Positions 8,125 to 17,400 of a DNA stretch of 41,628 nt are shown one piece after another (within the stretch, counting starts at the first letter, position 1; each line of letters starts with the position of its first letter). The translations under genes and the position numbers were made by a program. Below the pieces are notes generated by a model. It saw only the letters and a program-made list of their open reading frames with translations. It searched no databases and was not told where the DNA came from. The DNA is taken from NCBI GenBank assembly GCA_030605085.1, contig JAUWBH010000032.1, positions 1 through 41,628 on the forward strand, written 5' to 3'. This DNA comes from Promethearchaeota archaeon (lineage in GTDB: Archaea; Asgardarchaeota; Lokiarchaeia; Sigynarchaeales; SOKP01).

Positions 8125-8144
8125 ATGATTACATTAATAATCAT
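8125..8144. promoter_or_regulatory. perfect interrupted palindrome upstream of larC
   Basis: ATGATTA and TAATCAT are exact inverted repeats around a 6-base spacer, 51-70 bp before the larC ATG at 8074. Position and symmetry suit a dimeric repressor. It does not match the E. coli NikR consensus half-site GTATGA, so assignment to the nearby NikR is only a suggestion. The rest of the 8075-8385 gap shows nothing else I can support. Confidence 0.35.
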
Positions 8145-8385
8145 TCAATTGAAGAATTTGTTCGGGAATACTATAACACTGCTTACAATAGATTCTATGT
8201 CAAATACACTTATGTTATAAATAATATGAATAAGTTTCGTAATTCATTTGAGCAAAATTTAATCAAAGATTTACTATTTTTTAACCATTTATAAAAATTT
8301 GTAAGAATAATTAAATGTTTTTAACTATAATAATATTAAGAAAAAAATTAAAAAAATATTTAATTAAATAATTGGCTCGATATTA

Positions 8386-9117
8386 ATGAGTGAATTTAAT
8401 ACATTAAAATGTTATTTGACTCAGTTACCAGCGACTATTTTGAAAATATTAGGAATTGAACCGCCTTCTAATATACCAGAACCTATTCAGAGTATTATAT
8501 ATAAATACAGAGATGTAGAGCGTATAACTCTTAATTTGTTGGATAATTTCGGATTGTTTGAGCTCACTTTTAATCGTCCTGAGTGGATAATTACAAACTC
8601 AGAAGTGATGTTATTGTTATCTACTAAGAATCCTTACACTTTGGGCGTTTTACATCAATTAATATTTGGTGGTTTCCAGATTGAACCTAATGGCTTTCAT
8701 CTTTTGAAATTTTTAAACGATAACGGTAAAAAATCTTGCTTAATTGGACGACAAAAGGATTTAGAACGATACGATGGAGGGACCTATTCAGTTCCTAAAA
8801 ACACAGATATGTCCACATGGGTTGAATCTGCTAAATCGATTAATAAATACGATTTCTCTTGGATGCATTACTTAGATTTTGAAAACTTACATAAACAGCA
8901 ACAAAAATTAAAACAAAGAACACCTGAAGATTTGATTCAAAAATTAATTACACGCACAGATAAATGGATTTTGAGTAATTTCAAACAACTTCGGAAAAAT
9001 TCCTTAATGATAATTCTGGGAGATCATGGAAGAAGCAAATTAAATTTCGAATATTCTGGTAAAATTGCACAATGGAGAGAAGCCAGTGTGCCAGTAGCAA
9101 TCTTTATAAAAAAGTAA
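8386..9117 (+). CDS. alkaline phosphatase/sulfatase-superfamily-like protein
   Basis: The 243-residue protein shows a reduced alkaline-phosphatase fold. The strand plus metal Asp is seen in ITLNLLDNFGLF (D53), a mid-protein HYLDFENLHK (D164, H169) resembles the D-x-x-x-H segment, and IILGDHGR (D213, H214) is the classic DHG metal site. The protein is short for the superfamily and the usual nucleophile Thr/Ser motif is not evident, as LLDNFG is followed by LFEL instead of a TxPN-type turn. It could be a phosphodiesterase-type enzyme or a non-catalytic relative. It lies between larC and nikR, with nikR 53 bp downstream on the same strand, so they may be co-transcribed. Confidence 0.6.
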   Translation: MSEFNTLKCYLTQLPATILKILGIEPPSNIPEPIQSIIYKYRDVERITLNLLDNFGLFELTFNRPEWIITNSEVMLLLSTKNPYTLGVLHQLIFGGFQIEPNGFHLLKFLNDNGKKSCLIGRQKDLERYDGGTYSVPKNTDMSTWVESAKSINKYDFSWMHYLDFENLHKQQQKLKQRTPEDLIQKLITRTDKWILSNFKQLRKNSLMIILGDHGRSKLNFEYSGKIAQWREASVPVAIFIKK

Positions 9118-9170
9118 ATAAGTACCCTAATTTAATTTTAATTTAATTAATTATAAAAAAGATTGGTAAG

Positions 9171-9752
9171 ATGGGAGAAGAGAAGGAAGAATATAAACGA
9201 TTTACTGTTTCCCTTCCAAAAAAATTATATGACGACTTCGAAAAATTTAGAAAAGAACTAAATATGTCCAGATCCGACATTGTTCGAAAAGCAATGCTCG
9301 CTTATATGATTAGTGAAGAAAACATCCCCGAGAAAACAGGAGAAGTCGTTGGATGCATTACAATGATAAAAACGCACGAACATTTCGACCCTACTCATCA
9401 ACATTTTCACGATCATCCCCCAGAAAAAGCCGATAAAGAAATTGATCGTACTCACGATCAAAAACTTGGTCATCTTCACGATCATGATTTTGACTACCCT
9501 CACAAGCATGATTTTACATCACAACCCATATATGCAAATGTAGCACAGACAGATATCATTTTAAATAACGATATTCAACATCACTTTTCCGATATTATTA
9601 AATCAACCATGCATATTCATATAGAGTTTGAAAAATGTTTGGAATTAATTGCAGTTTCTGGGCCTTATGAGAGAGTTCTTTCCCTAAAAAAGTGCCTTCA
9701 AAGATTGAGAAGTGTATTATCAATAGGATTTTTTGCAGTTGATAAGAAATAA
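9171..9752 (+). CDS. nikR: NikR-like nickel-responsive regulator with His-rich insertion
   Basis: The 193-residue protein has an N-terminal ribbon-helix-helix (about 7-45, KRFTVSLPKKLYDDFEKFRK and MSRSDIVRKAM) and a C-terminal ACT-like domain. The nickel ligands of NikR can be matched: QHHF (H76 equivalent), MHIHIEFEKC (H87, H89 and C95 equivalents) and LELIAVSGPYERV. It is longer than the usual 130-145 residues because an insertion of about 50 residues (about 64-114) carrying 12 His interrupts the domain between GCITMI and the strand before QHH. The extra His clusters could bind additional metal. Linkage to larB and larC suggests it controls nickel use by these cofactor genes. Confidence 0.82.
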   Translation: MGEEKEEYKRFTVSLPKKLYDDFEKFRKELNMSRSDIVRKAMLAYMISEENIPEKTGEVVGCITMIKTHEHFDPTHQHFHDHPPEKADKEIDRTHDQKLGHLHDHDFDYPHKHDFTSQPIYANVAQTDIILNNDIQHHFSDIIKSTMHIHIEFEKCLELIAVSGPYERVLSLKKCLQRLRSVLSIGFFAVDKK

Positions 9753-10048
9753 ATTAATTATGTAGATAAAAATCTAGCAATTAGAGTTTTACCCTTAAAA
9801 GATATCATTACAATCTCCTGAAGAAAAAGAAGAAATAAGATTAAATAATTCCATTTTTTCAAAAACAAGTAAGTTGATAAGGCGATTGGAGGAATTTTTA
9901 ATCGTATGTGTGTTATTTTTAATTATATTTTTTTAAAAATATAAATAATTATACTCTGCTAATTTTTTGATTTACTAAATTTATCCGACTTTGAAATAAA
10001 AAAATATAAAATTAAGAAAAAAAAAACAATTTAAAATTAATTTACAAT

Positions 10049-10237
10049 TTAAAGATCTTTTTCTTGGACAGTTTTTCTTCCATTTGCTTTCGCTCTTCCA
10101 ATGGCTTTGTCGAGAACATCTATTATTGCGTCGTTAAGGGCATCACCATCGATTACATCCCCGCTAGTATTGCAATCTTTCGATTTAATATATTCTCGAA
10201 CTTTGCTTTTTACAAAAAGAATATCAATTTTTGACAT
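10049..10237 (-). CDS. small archaeal histone-fold protein
   Basis: The 62-residue protein ends RAKANGRKTVQEKDL, the final histone-fold signature in which RKTV precedes a short last helix. VKSKVREYIK at the start and the central helix DALNDAIIDVLDKAIGRA complete one histone-like fold. It resembles the short archaeal histone-related family with VREYIK at its start more than canonical HMf-type histones. It is transcribed alone, away from rubrerythrin. Upstream lies a 39-bp tandem duplication that appears to duplicate its promoter. Confidence 0.7.
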   Translation of the reverse strand: MSKIDILFVKSKVREYIKSKDCNTSGDVIDGDALNDAIIDVLDKAIGRAKANGRKTVQEKDL

Positions 10238-10270
10238 TTTTTTATTCCTACCTTTAATTATATAATTTTT

Positions 10271-10359
10271 AAATTAAAATTTATTTTCCCTTTATTTAAA
10301 CTTTAGGTAGGTTTTTTATTAAATTAAAATTTATTTTCCATTTATTTAAACTTTAGGTA
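10271..10359. repeat. 39-bp tandem duplication in the histone gene promoter
   Basis: Positions 10271-10309 and 10321-10359 are identical except for one base, with a 50-bp period. On the minus strand each copy holds the TATA-like TTTAAATAAA, so the histone-like gene has two potential promoters. The remaining 10360-10691 stretch shows nothing I can support apart from the rubrerythrin promoter. Confidence 0.8.
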
Positions 10360-10647
10360 CAACTTCGATCTACGATCCTTTAAATTATAGATGCTTATTT
10401 AATTTTTTCAGAAAATTAGCAAGTTATAACATTCATAATTAATAAAATATTTAAAAATCGTTCTTGGATTAATTTGGTTCTTTAAAATTAAAGACTCTTT
10501 AAAAAAAATATTAAAAAATTTAATATGAATTAAGAAAAGGAAGTTGATCAAGTTACAATAATGTATTTCATTTTTTTAATGTTATATATGAATTTATTAA
10601 TTATAAATGCCACATTAAAATATTTTCTAAAGTTTTCATAAATTAAT

Positions 10648-10656
10648 ATTATAAAT
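10648..10656 (+). promoter_or_regulatory. TATA-like box of rubrerythrin gene
   Basis: ATTATAAAT lies 36-44 bp before the ATG at 10692, which predicts a short leader of about 10-18 bases. Confidence 0.35.
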
Positions 10657-10691
10657 AGTTAAATTAATAGATTAAAATTATAGAATGAATT

Positions 10692-11198
10692 ATGATGACG
10701 AAGTCAATTGATGATTTAAAAGCAGCCTTCGCAGGAGAATCGCAAGCTAACAGAAAATACTTAGCTTTTGCGAAAAAGGCTGATGAGGAAGGTTTCCTAA
10801 ATGTTGCTAAACTCTTTAGAGCTGCTGCTGCCGCAGAAACTATACATGCCCATGCGCATCTCAGACAATTAGGGGGCATTAAATCAACAACTGAAAATTT
10901 AAAAGAAGCTGTTGCTGGAGAGCATTACGAATTATCGAAAATGTATCCTGATTTCATTAAAGACGCAAAAACGGATGGAAATAAAGGCGCAGAAATATCT
11001 TTTAACGCGGCTTTGACCGCTGAGAAGGTACACCATAATTTATATGAAGAAGCTTTGAAAGCTGTTGAAAGTGGGAAAGATAGAGCCGCTAAAGACATAT
11101 ATGTATGTTCAGTTTGTGGTATGACTTTTGGGGGGGATGTTCCCGATAAATGTCCTGTTTGCGGAGCTCCAAAAAAGAAAATCAATAAGATAGATTAA
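10692..11198 (+). CDS. rbr: rubrerythrin
   Basis: Rubrerythrin is a cytoplasmic di-iron peroxidase protecting anaerobes from hydrogen peroxide. The diiron domain (about 1-135) shows the iron ligands in FAGESQANRKYLAFA, AAAAETIHAHAHL, VAGEHYELSKMYP and LTAEKVHHNLYEE. The C-terminal rubredoxin-like centre is complete: VCSVCG and CPVCG (about 137-160). At 168 residues the protein is of normal or slightly compact size. Two ATG codons stand in a row at the start; either may be used. It is a single-gene unit with a TATA-like box before and a T tract after it. Confidence 0.93.
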   Translation: MMTKSIDDLKAAFAGESQANRKYLAFAKKADEEGFLNVAKLFRAAAAAETIHAHAHLRQLGGIKSTTENLKEAVAGEHYELSKMYPDFIKDAKTDGNKGAEISFNAALTAEKVHHNLYEEALKAVESGKDRAAKDIYVCSVCGMTFGGDVPDKCPVCGAPKKKINKID

Positions 11199-11208
11199 TT
11201 AATTACCC

Positions 11209-11228
11209 TTTTTTTTTATTTTTTCTTT
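11209..11228 (+). terminator. T-rich terminator after rubrerythrin
   Basis: CCTTTTTTTTTATTTTTTCT-like tract begins 10 bases after the TAA, without a stem, as in archaeal termination. Confidence 0.45.
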
Positions 11229-11294
11229 ATATTCTACAAGGGCTAGACTATCAAAATAAATAAAACGATATTCAAATTATTTCAAATAATACTA

Positions 11295-11490
11295 TCAACG
11301 ATGTTTTGCTGTATTATTTGCGGCATTAGTCCGAATGCCTCTATCCCATCATCCGTTGCGGAATTTGGGAATGCTTTTCTACTCCGAAGGGTCTTCATCC
11401 AGAACTGCGCTGGACGGGCTCTCAGTTATACTCTCCCATTCTCGATACGAGAAAGCTTTTTTACTATTGAGGGAACTCCTCAATATGTTA
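11295..11490 (-). pseudogene. decayed TnpB/OrfB (IS200/IS605 type) C-terminal relic
   Basis: A GC-richer patch in AT-rich intergenic DNA. On the minus strand one frame reads KFRNG-stop-WDRGIRTNAANN and TAKHR-stop, which fits the end of the TnpB zinc finger (F-x-C-x-x-CG-x-x-x-H-x-DLNAAxNIA) after small indels and Cys loss. Upstream pieces ESPSSAVLDE and RSRKAFPNS in neighbouring frames suit the same region. No intact reading frame or terminal hairpin pair is left. The family assignment is tentative. Nothing else was found in 11229-11601. Confidence 0.4.
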
Positions 11491-11601
11491 ATATTGAGTT
11501 AAAGTATTTAAGCGTCTATAGCGTAGAGAGTTTCTGATTTACAGTAGGATTTTCGAAATAATTACAAAAATACTATTATTTGATAATATTTGGTATAAAT
11601 G

Positions 11602-13179
11602 TTATTGATTTTTTTGACTATATCCTGATTTAATTTTTCTGAAATAATCATCAATAGTAAAATCACTTTGCTTCTCAGCTTTCCTCAATGATCCAAAATT
11701 AGCCCCTTCTAAATAATAATTAGTGAGTAAAAAAGATATTCCTCTATCTCCTATTGAAATCAATGCTTGCAATCTAGCATTTTTTATGAGATTACTTATA
11801 TTTTTAAATTTTAACTTAATTTCCGGAAATTTTTTCAATTCTCTTTCAATTTTTTGATATCCAGATTTTAACTTCCCTATATTTTCTTTCAATAAAGACT
11901 CCACTTTATTTTCATAGGGTGTATTTAATTTAGGAATTAGGGGATTTACATTCATTCTCAACGCACCCTTATTGAATCCTAATTTTGCAAGATTCTTCAT
12001 TAAATTTATTGTTTCGAAGATATCTTCGTCATTTTCATCGGGTAAACCTATTAGAAAGTATAACTTTATGTTTTTAATTCGGGATTCCTTAATCTCTTTT
12101 GATACAGAATAAATTTGCTCATTTGTAAATTTCTTTCCCAGCGCAAACCTTAATCTCTCTGAGCCGGTTTCTGGAGCAACGGTAATCGTTTTAATATTTC
12201 CTTTTTCAAGAATTTGTATAATTTTTGGAGTGATGTGTTCAATTCTTATAGACGGAATCGTTAGTCTTATTTCTTTATTAACTATATATTTACAAATATC
12301 GTAAAATCTTGGGTGAGCAGATACACAAGAACCGATTAAACTAATAGTATTAAAATTACTTTTATTCAAGCCATCTTCAATTCCTTTTATTATTTTTTCA
12401 AAACTCCTATTTCTAAAAGGAGTGTTATGATACGAGGATATACAAAATTTGCATTGGTAAGGACAACCTCTATTTACTTCAATAAAATAATTTCTTCTAA
12501 AAATAGAATTAACCTCTGACGATTTAGGTATTAATTGAAAATCTGGAATCGGAGCAAGATCTAATTCCTTTTGAACAGCCCTTTTCACAGTATTTTTTCG
12601 AGAAGGAACGAATATTCCCTCGATTTCTGACGCCTTTTTTAATAACTCTTGAAAATCAATTTCATTTTGGATATAAACATTGAATAATTCTAAAAATTTG
12701 CCCAAATTAGGTTCTGAATCACCTATAAAGAAAAGATCAATAAAAGGGCTCAAAGGTAGAGGATTAGACGTGGCAACTGGACCTCCAGCAATTATAAGTG
12801 GGTATTGTTCTTCGTTCTTTATCGTAGCTTTATGACGAATTTGCGAAGTTATAGGAAGTAATGAATTTTGAAGGATCCATAAGATGTTTTTAAAATCGTT
12901 TTCAAATTGAAGAGAAAATCCTAAAATGTCAAAATCCTTTAATAAAACTTTGTTTTCAATACTTCTTATTTTCTCGCTTTGATATCTCTCAGCAGGATAT
13001 TTTATTTTTTCGGGTAAAAAAATCCTCTCACATACTATATTTTCATATGAATTAATCGTGTAATATATGAGCCTAAGTGCATATGAAGACATTCCAATTT
13101 TATAAACGTTTGGATACACTAGCCCGAATGAGAAATCAATCTTGGACCAGTCTTTAATAATCGCGTTCTCGCTATACAT
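11602..13179 (-). CDS. B12-binding-domain radical SAM protein
   Basis: The 525-residue protein has an N-terminal B12-binding-like domain (about 15-180; GLVYPNVYKIGMSSYALRL, then IIAGGPVATSNPLPL, PFIDLFFIGDSE) and a radical SAM core (about 225-440) with NRGCPYQCKFC, the CX3CX2C cluster ligands. Later motifs ISLIGSCVSAHP, TVAPETGSERLR and LYFLIGLPDENDEDI are those of the TIGR03960/YgiQ-like family of uncharacterised radical SAM proteins. Substrate unknown. The gene is alone; sir2 lies 57 bp upstream on the same strand, so the two could share a transcript. Confidence 0.85.
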   Translation of the reverse strand: MYSENAIIKDWSKIDFSFGLVYPNVYKIGMSSYALRLIYYTINSYENIVCERIFLPEKIKYPAERYQSEKIRSIENKVLLKDFDILGFSLQFENDFKNILWILQNSLLPITSQIRHKATIKNEEQYPLIIAGGPVATSNPLPLSPFIDLFFIGDSEPNLGKFLELFNVYIQNEIDFQELLKKASEIEGIFVPSRKNTVKRAVQKELDLAPIPDFQLIPKSSEVNSIFRRNYFIEVNRGCPYQCKFCISSYHNTPFRNRSFEKIIKGIEDGLNKSNFNTISLIGSCVSAHPRFYDICKYIVNKEIRLTIPSIRIEHITPKIIQILEKGNIKTITVAPETGSERLRFALGKKFTNEQIYSVSKEIKESRIKNIKLYFLIGLPDENDEDIFETINLMKNLAKLGFNKGALRMNVNPLIPKLNTPYENKVESLLKENIGKLKSGYQKIERELKKFPEIKLKFKNISNLIKNARLQALISIGDRGISFLLTNYYLEGANFGSLRKAEKQSDFTIDDYFRKIKSGYSQKNQ

Positions 13180-13236
13180 TAAAATATTATTCCTAAGAAT
13201 GATAATAATTAGATTTTTTATGTGTTGGGGGTCATA

Positions 13237-14040
13237 TTATTTTTTATTTTCATTTAATTCAACTTCTGCTTTAATTTCTTTTATTTCCTCTACGATTAAA
13301 GGCAGAATTATTCCCGTTTTATGGTGAATTACAATTTCGGCCCTTTCATCTAAATAAGTTGGTCTATCGTTCACTATAATCAATTTGCCACCGTCTCTTA
13401 AAGTATATAATGGTAAATCGCATACAGGAGCAACGGAAAGAGAAGATCCCGCAATTAGCATAACATCTGCTTTTTGCGACAACGCTTGAGATTGGTATAT
13501 TTCAAAGGTTGGCAAGCTTTCACCGAATAAGACTACTGATGGTTTTAATGGTGCTGCGCAGATATCGCATCTTGGTGGATTTACTTTTTTTAGCTTTCGT
13601 AAAACTTGTTCTTTTACATAAGACGCTCTACACCCAAAACAACTAAATCTATTTATATTTCCATGTACCTCGTAAACTAACACAGAACCTGCCTTTTGAT
13701 GTAACTCGTCAACATTTTGAGTTATTACAGCCTTAATAATTTCGATATCTTCAAGTTCCGCTAAAGCAATGTGACCTGGATTAGGTTTAGCAGAAAATAA
13801 ATTGGGTGCCACTTTTTGCGCCATTTGCCAAAATTTCGAAGGATCTTTAAGGAGCCCTTCCAATGTACCAAATGTTTCAATTGGGTACCTCGTCCAAATG
13901 CCCTTATCTCCTCTAAAATCAGGTATACCTGATTCGGTTGAGACTCCCGCTCCAGTTAACGCTATTGCACTTTTGGAATTTACTAGTAACTCTGCTGATT
14001 GTCTGATTTTCTCTTTGTTGATAATTTTTTGTAATTTCAT
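13237..14040 (-). CDS. sir2: Sir2-family NAD-dependent protein deacylase
   Basis: The 267-residue protein removes acyl groups from lysine using NAD. NAD-binding and catalytic motifs are intact: ALTGAGVSTESGIPDFRG (about 28-45), VITQNVDELHQKAG, the catalytic His in YEVHGN, a zinc site CFGC...CDIC, VLFGESLP and MLIAGSSLSVAPV. Length is normal for archaeal class U/III sirtuins. The gene borders the accessory island; a decayed second copy of its first 45 codons lies 8 kb away at 22164-22316. In archaea Sir2 can deacetylate the chromatin protein Alba; here the target is unknown. Confidence 0.93.
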   Translation of the reverse strand: MKLQKIINKEKIRQSAELLVNSKSAIALTGAGVSTESGIPDFRGDKGIWTRYPIETFGTLEGLLKDPSKFWQMAQKVAPNLFSAKPNPGHIALAELEDIEIIKAVITQNVDELHQKAGSVLVYEVHGNINRFSCFGCRASYVKEQVLRKLKKVNPPRCDICAAPLKPSVVLFGESLPTFEIYQSQALSQKADVMLIAGSSLSVAPVCDLPLYTLRDGGKLIIVNDRPTYLDERAEIVIHHKTGIILPLIVEEIKEIKAEVELNENKK

Positions 14041-14109
14041 GATTTTCTTTTCTTATTAAATAATTAAACGGATCTAAATAATTTTTTCTGATTAAATAAT
14101 ATCACCATA

Positions 14110-14196
14110 TTATGCCTTTGTTTTGGCAGTAAACTTCTCTAAATTCCATAGCGAAGCAATCTTCTCTTTTTCCAATAAATTTTTTATTGAATTCAT
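14110..14196 (-). CDS. 28-codon small ORF, perhaps a gene remnant
   Basis: ATG to TAA gives MNSIKNLLEKEKIASLWNLE and eight more residues. Composition is protein-like and amphipathic, but no promoter or neighbour supports it. It lies in the 14041-14477 gap between sir2 and the island nuclease; the rest of that gap shows nothing I can support. Confidence 0.2.
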   Translation of the reverse strand: MNSIKNLLEKEKIASLWNLEKFTAKTKA

Positions 14197-14477
14197 GGTT
14201 TTATTGATAATAGTATAAAAGACAAATATTAATATGTTATCTATATAATATCTGTACAGATAAAATTATTGTAATCAGTTTAGTTTGTTTATTTCTAAAA
14301 ACTTAAAGTTAAGTAATACCGTTTCACTTTTTTAAATTTTTATTATGATTTATTATTTAAGTCTTTAAGAAAATCTCTAAAAAGATTTGTTTTCAAATAT
14401 GAAACAATAATCAAAGAAACTAATAAACCTAAATAATTAAAATATTCAAAATTTTAAATGATATTTGTGCATTTCTA

Positions 14478-17400
14478 TTAAATGTGCACAAAATTAGGAT
14501 CTTTATTTTCATTCTCAATTATTTTTAAATATTTATCATATCTCTTTTCCCACTCTGATATTAATTTTTGATATTTTTCAAAATAATCTCTCTTCATTAG
14601 AGAAATCAATTCTTCTGCTCTTTTTATTCCTTTTGGAGTGATTTTAATCTCTTTAAAAGAATTTGCGGTTTCTTGATTCTCTGTTATATATTCTAAATTT
14701 AGCAATTTTATTCTATGTTTGCTAAAAAATGAATTATCTTTATCAATAATGTAATGAAATGCATTTAAAAAGAAATCAATTTTTTCTTTATTACAAATAA
14801 AATAGATACAAATTAAAACAATATCAAAAGCCGATAAGCGTTGTTTTCTTGTATTATACTTTCTACTTCTATGTTCCCATTGCGAAACTAAGTCATTAAA
14901 CTCGTCTGGAAATTCTTCTAATTTTTCCTCAATTATTTCTTTTGCCTTTATTATTCCTTCAAATGTAATTTTATATATATCTTTATTAAATCCAAATCCT
15001 CTATATTGAAGTAATCTTTTCTCATATTGAATATATTTTAAATCTATTAAATTATTTTTATATTGTTTAAAATAACCAGAAGATTTTTCTTGAATATAAT
15101 TAAGTTCTTCTGCAATAAAAAAGTCTTTTTTGGTGTCTTGAGAAAAAATTTCACATATATAATAAATACAAATTAAAGCTGAATATATTGATTCTCCATA
15201 ATCAAACATTTTCAAGAATGGATTTGGAATAGTGTTCATGTTATTTTTTAATTGAGATTTCCATCGTAAAATGATATCTCTTTTTTCATTAACTTTTTTA
15301 TATAAATTATCATAAAAAGTATTTACATATAATGCATCTCTTTCATATTCTAAAATGATAAGAGCATTCTCATTGTAATTTAATGCAGTTATCATTGTAT
15401 GACAATTTCTGCAAACATAAACACATTCCTGAGCTATTAGGTTTTTGATTAACCATTTGGTGGATTTAACATAATATAAGCTAAATTCAATTTTTTTAAG
15501 ACCATTTTCAAATAAAGTTTTATTAGTATGATGTGCTTCAAAACAAACAAGATGGTCATTAATAATAGCCTTTCCACAAATCGGACAGATATAATTTTCT
15601 CCAAATAGATATTCAATTACATATTTTTTTTTTACCAATCTAAATATTTGAGTTCTTATTCTACTTAGGACTTGTGCTTGAGTATATTTTTTAGGCAATT
15701 TCATGTCTTTTTTAGTATGCTCAAAATATTTTTTTGCCAAAAGGTTTACACTCTCTAGAACATAAGCTGTGTTTACATCAATATCTTTTATGTGTAATGA
15801 TTTTAGAAAATTAAAGATTAGAAGAAAATAATACATCTTATGATGTCTAGAAGTATGACAATTTCTACACCTTAAATCCATTCCACCTATCTGACTCTTC
15901 ATTTTTGCTAATGCTTCATTAAAGCTTCCTCCTAACATTTTTGAGGGTGCAATATATCTATGTTCTTTTCTTCTTACAAATGCATTATAATTTTCAAGTC
16001 GATGGTCATAAGAAAGAGCTGGTAAAAATTTATAATCAATATCAAAAGGACAATAACCTTTTATCCCCTGACATTTACCATCGTAATATATTTTTATTTC
16101 AGTCTTGAAATCTGTATCCAAGTAAGTAATTATATTTCCACTTCTATCCACACCTAGTATTAATTTATATAAAGTTTTATAGTATCTAATTGATTGTCGT
16201 GTTGATTCTGGTAGCGAATCATATCTTTTTGCTCTAATATCAAAATCGAATTTTTCTCTTAGATATTTAATTATTGCTCGACAAACATCTTGCCACATTG
16301 ATTCAGATACAATTGAATTGTCATAAAATAACAAAGATATTTCCGAAAGATTAATAAATTGATTTGTTTCGTATAAACGTTTAACTTCTGTTAAAAATCC
16401 AACAATAGAACAAATATATTTCTCTACAAATTCTTTAAATTCTGAATTTTTTTCAATAATTTGAGGTTCTATAAACTTGAAGACTGATTTTTTTATATAT
16501 TCTATAATATCTAAAATCTTATTCTTCGATAATTTATGGAGGGTCTTTTTTCTTAATTCAACAAAAATATATTCAGAAATTCGTATTCTTAACTCTTCCG
16601 AAAGATACATATTCGTCTTTAATTCTGGAAAGCAATAGGGACAAAATAATTTCGGGTCTTTTCTGCTTTTTATTAGTTGATATGTATCTTTAAATTGTTT
16701 TTTGCATTTTTTACAATGAAATTCTATATCTAAATGATCAGATCTGTATGGAATGACCAGTTCAATGTTATTTTCTCTAGCAATTTTTCTTAATTCATTA
16801 TTTATATATTCTTGCGAACGAATTATAATTTTATTTTCTGAATTGATCAAATCTTTATTATATTCAATATATCTTTCCTCAAGAGTGGCAATGAACTTAT
16901 TAAATAATATTGGAAAATCTTTTCTTCGTAATTCTATTATCTCTTCTGTAAATACTATCCCTTTTTCTGTAATTATATATATTTTTTCATTTGATTTCTC
17001 CTTTCTTGTAACAGTTCCATAATGTTGAATTAAATCTCTATTTTTTAAGCTTTCATTAATAGTATAAAAAAACTGAGAATGTTTAGCAAGAATATAATTT
17101 AGTTCGCTTCCAGAAAAAAATATCTTATCAATATCACTCTTTTTTGGAAATATTTCACAAATATAATATATCGCTAAAATCCCTACTTGTAAGGATTCCC
17201 CGTACTTAAAAATTGTGTCTTGAAGTTCTTTTACTTGTCTAATTGGTACGATTTCATTATTATTATTTTCTTGAGTCATAAAAATCTCTTTTTCATTTGA
17301 ATCTACTTCTTCATTTTCAGTATATTTTATTAAGTCAGATATTTCTAAATCTTCCAAATCATCTAAAGAAAAATCATTATTATTTGGATTTTCAACAGAG

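Noticed and set aside
9753..10048. 40-codon frame containing SPEEKEEIRLNNSIF
   Set aside because: It has no start codon, ends in a hydrophobic AT-rich run and has no recognisable motif; too weak to list as a gene relic.
11301..11537. 78-codon plus-strand ORF with CCIICG
   Set aside because: Composition and the NAANNTAKH trace on the opposite strand fit a decayed TnpB end better; no start signal precedes it.
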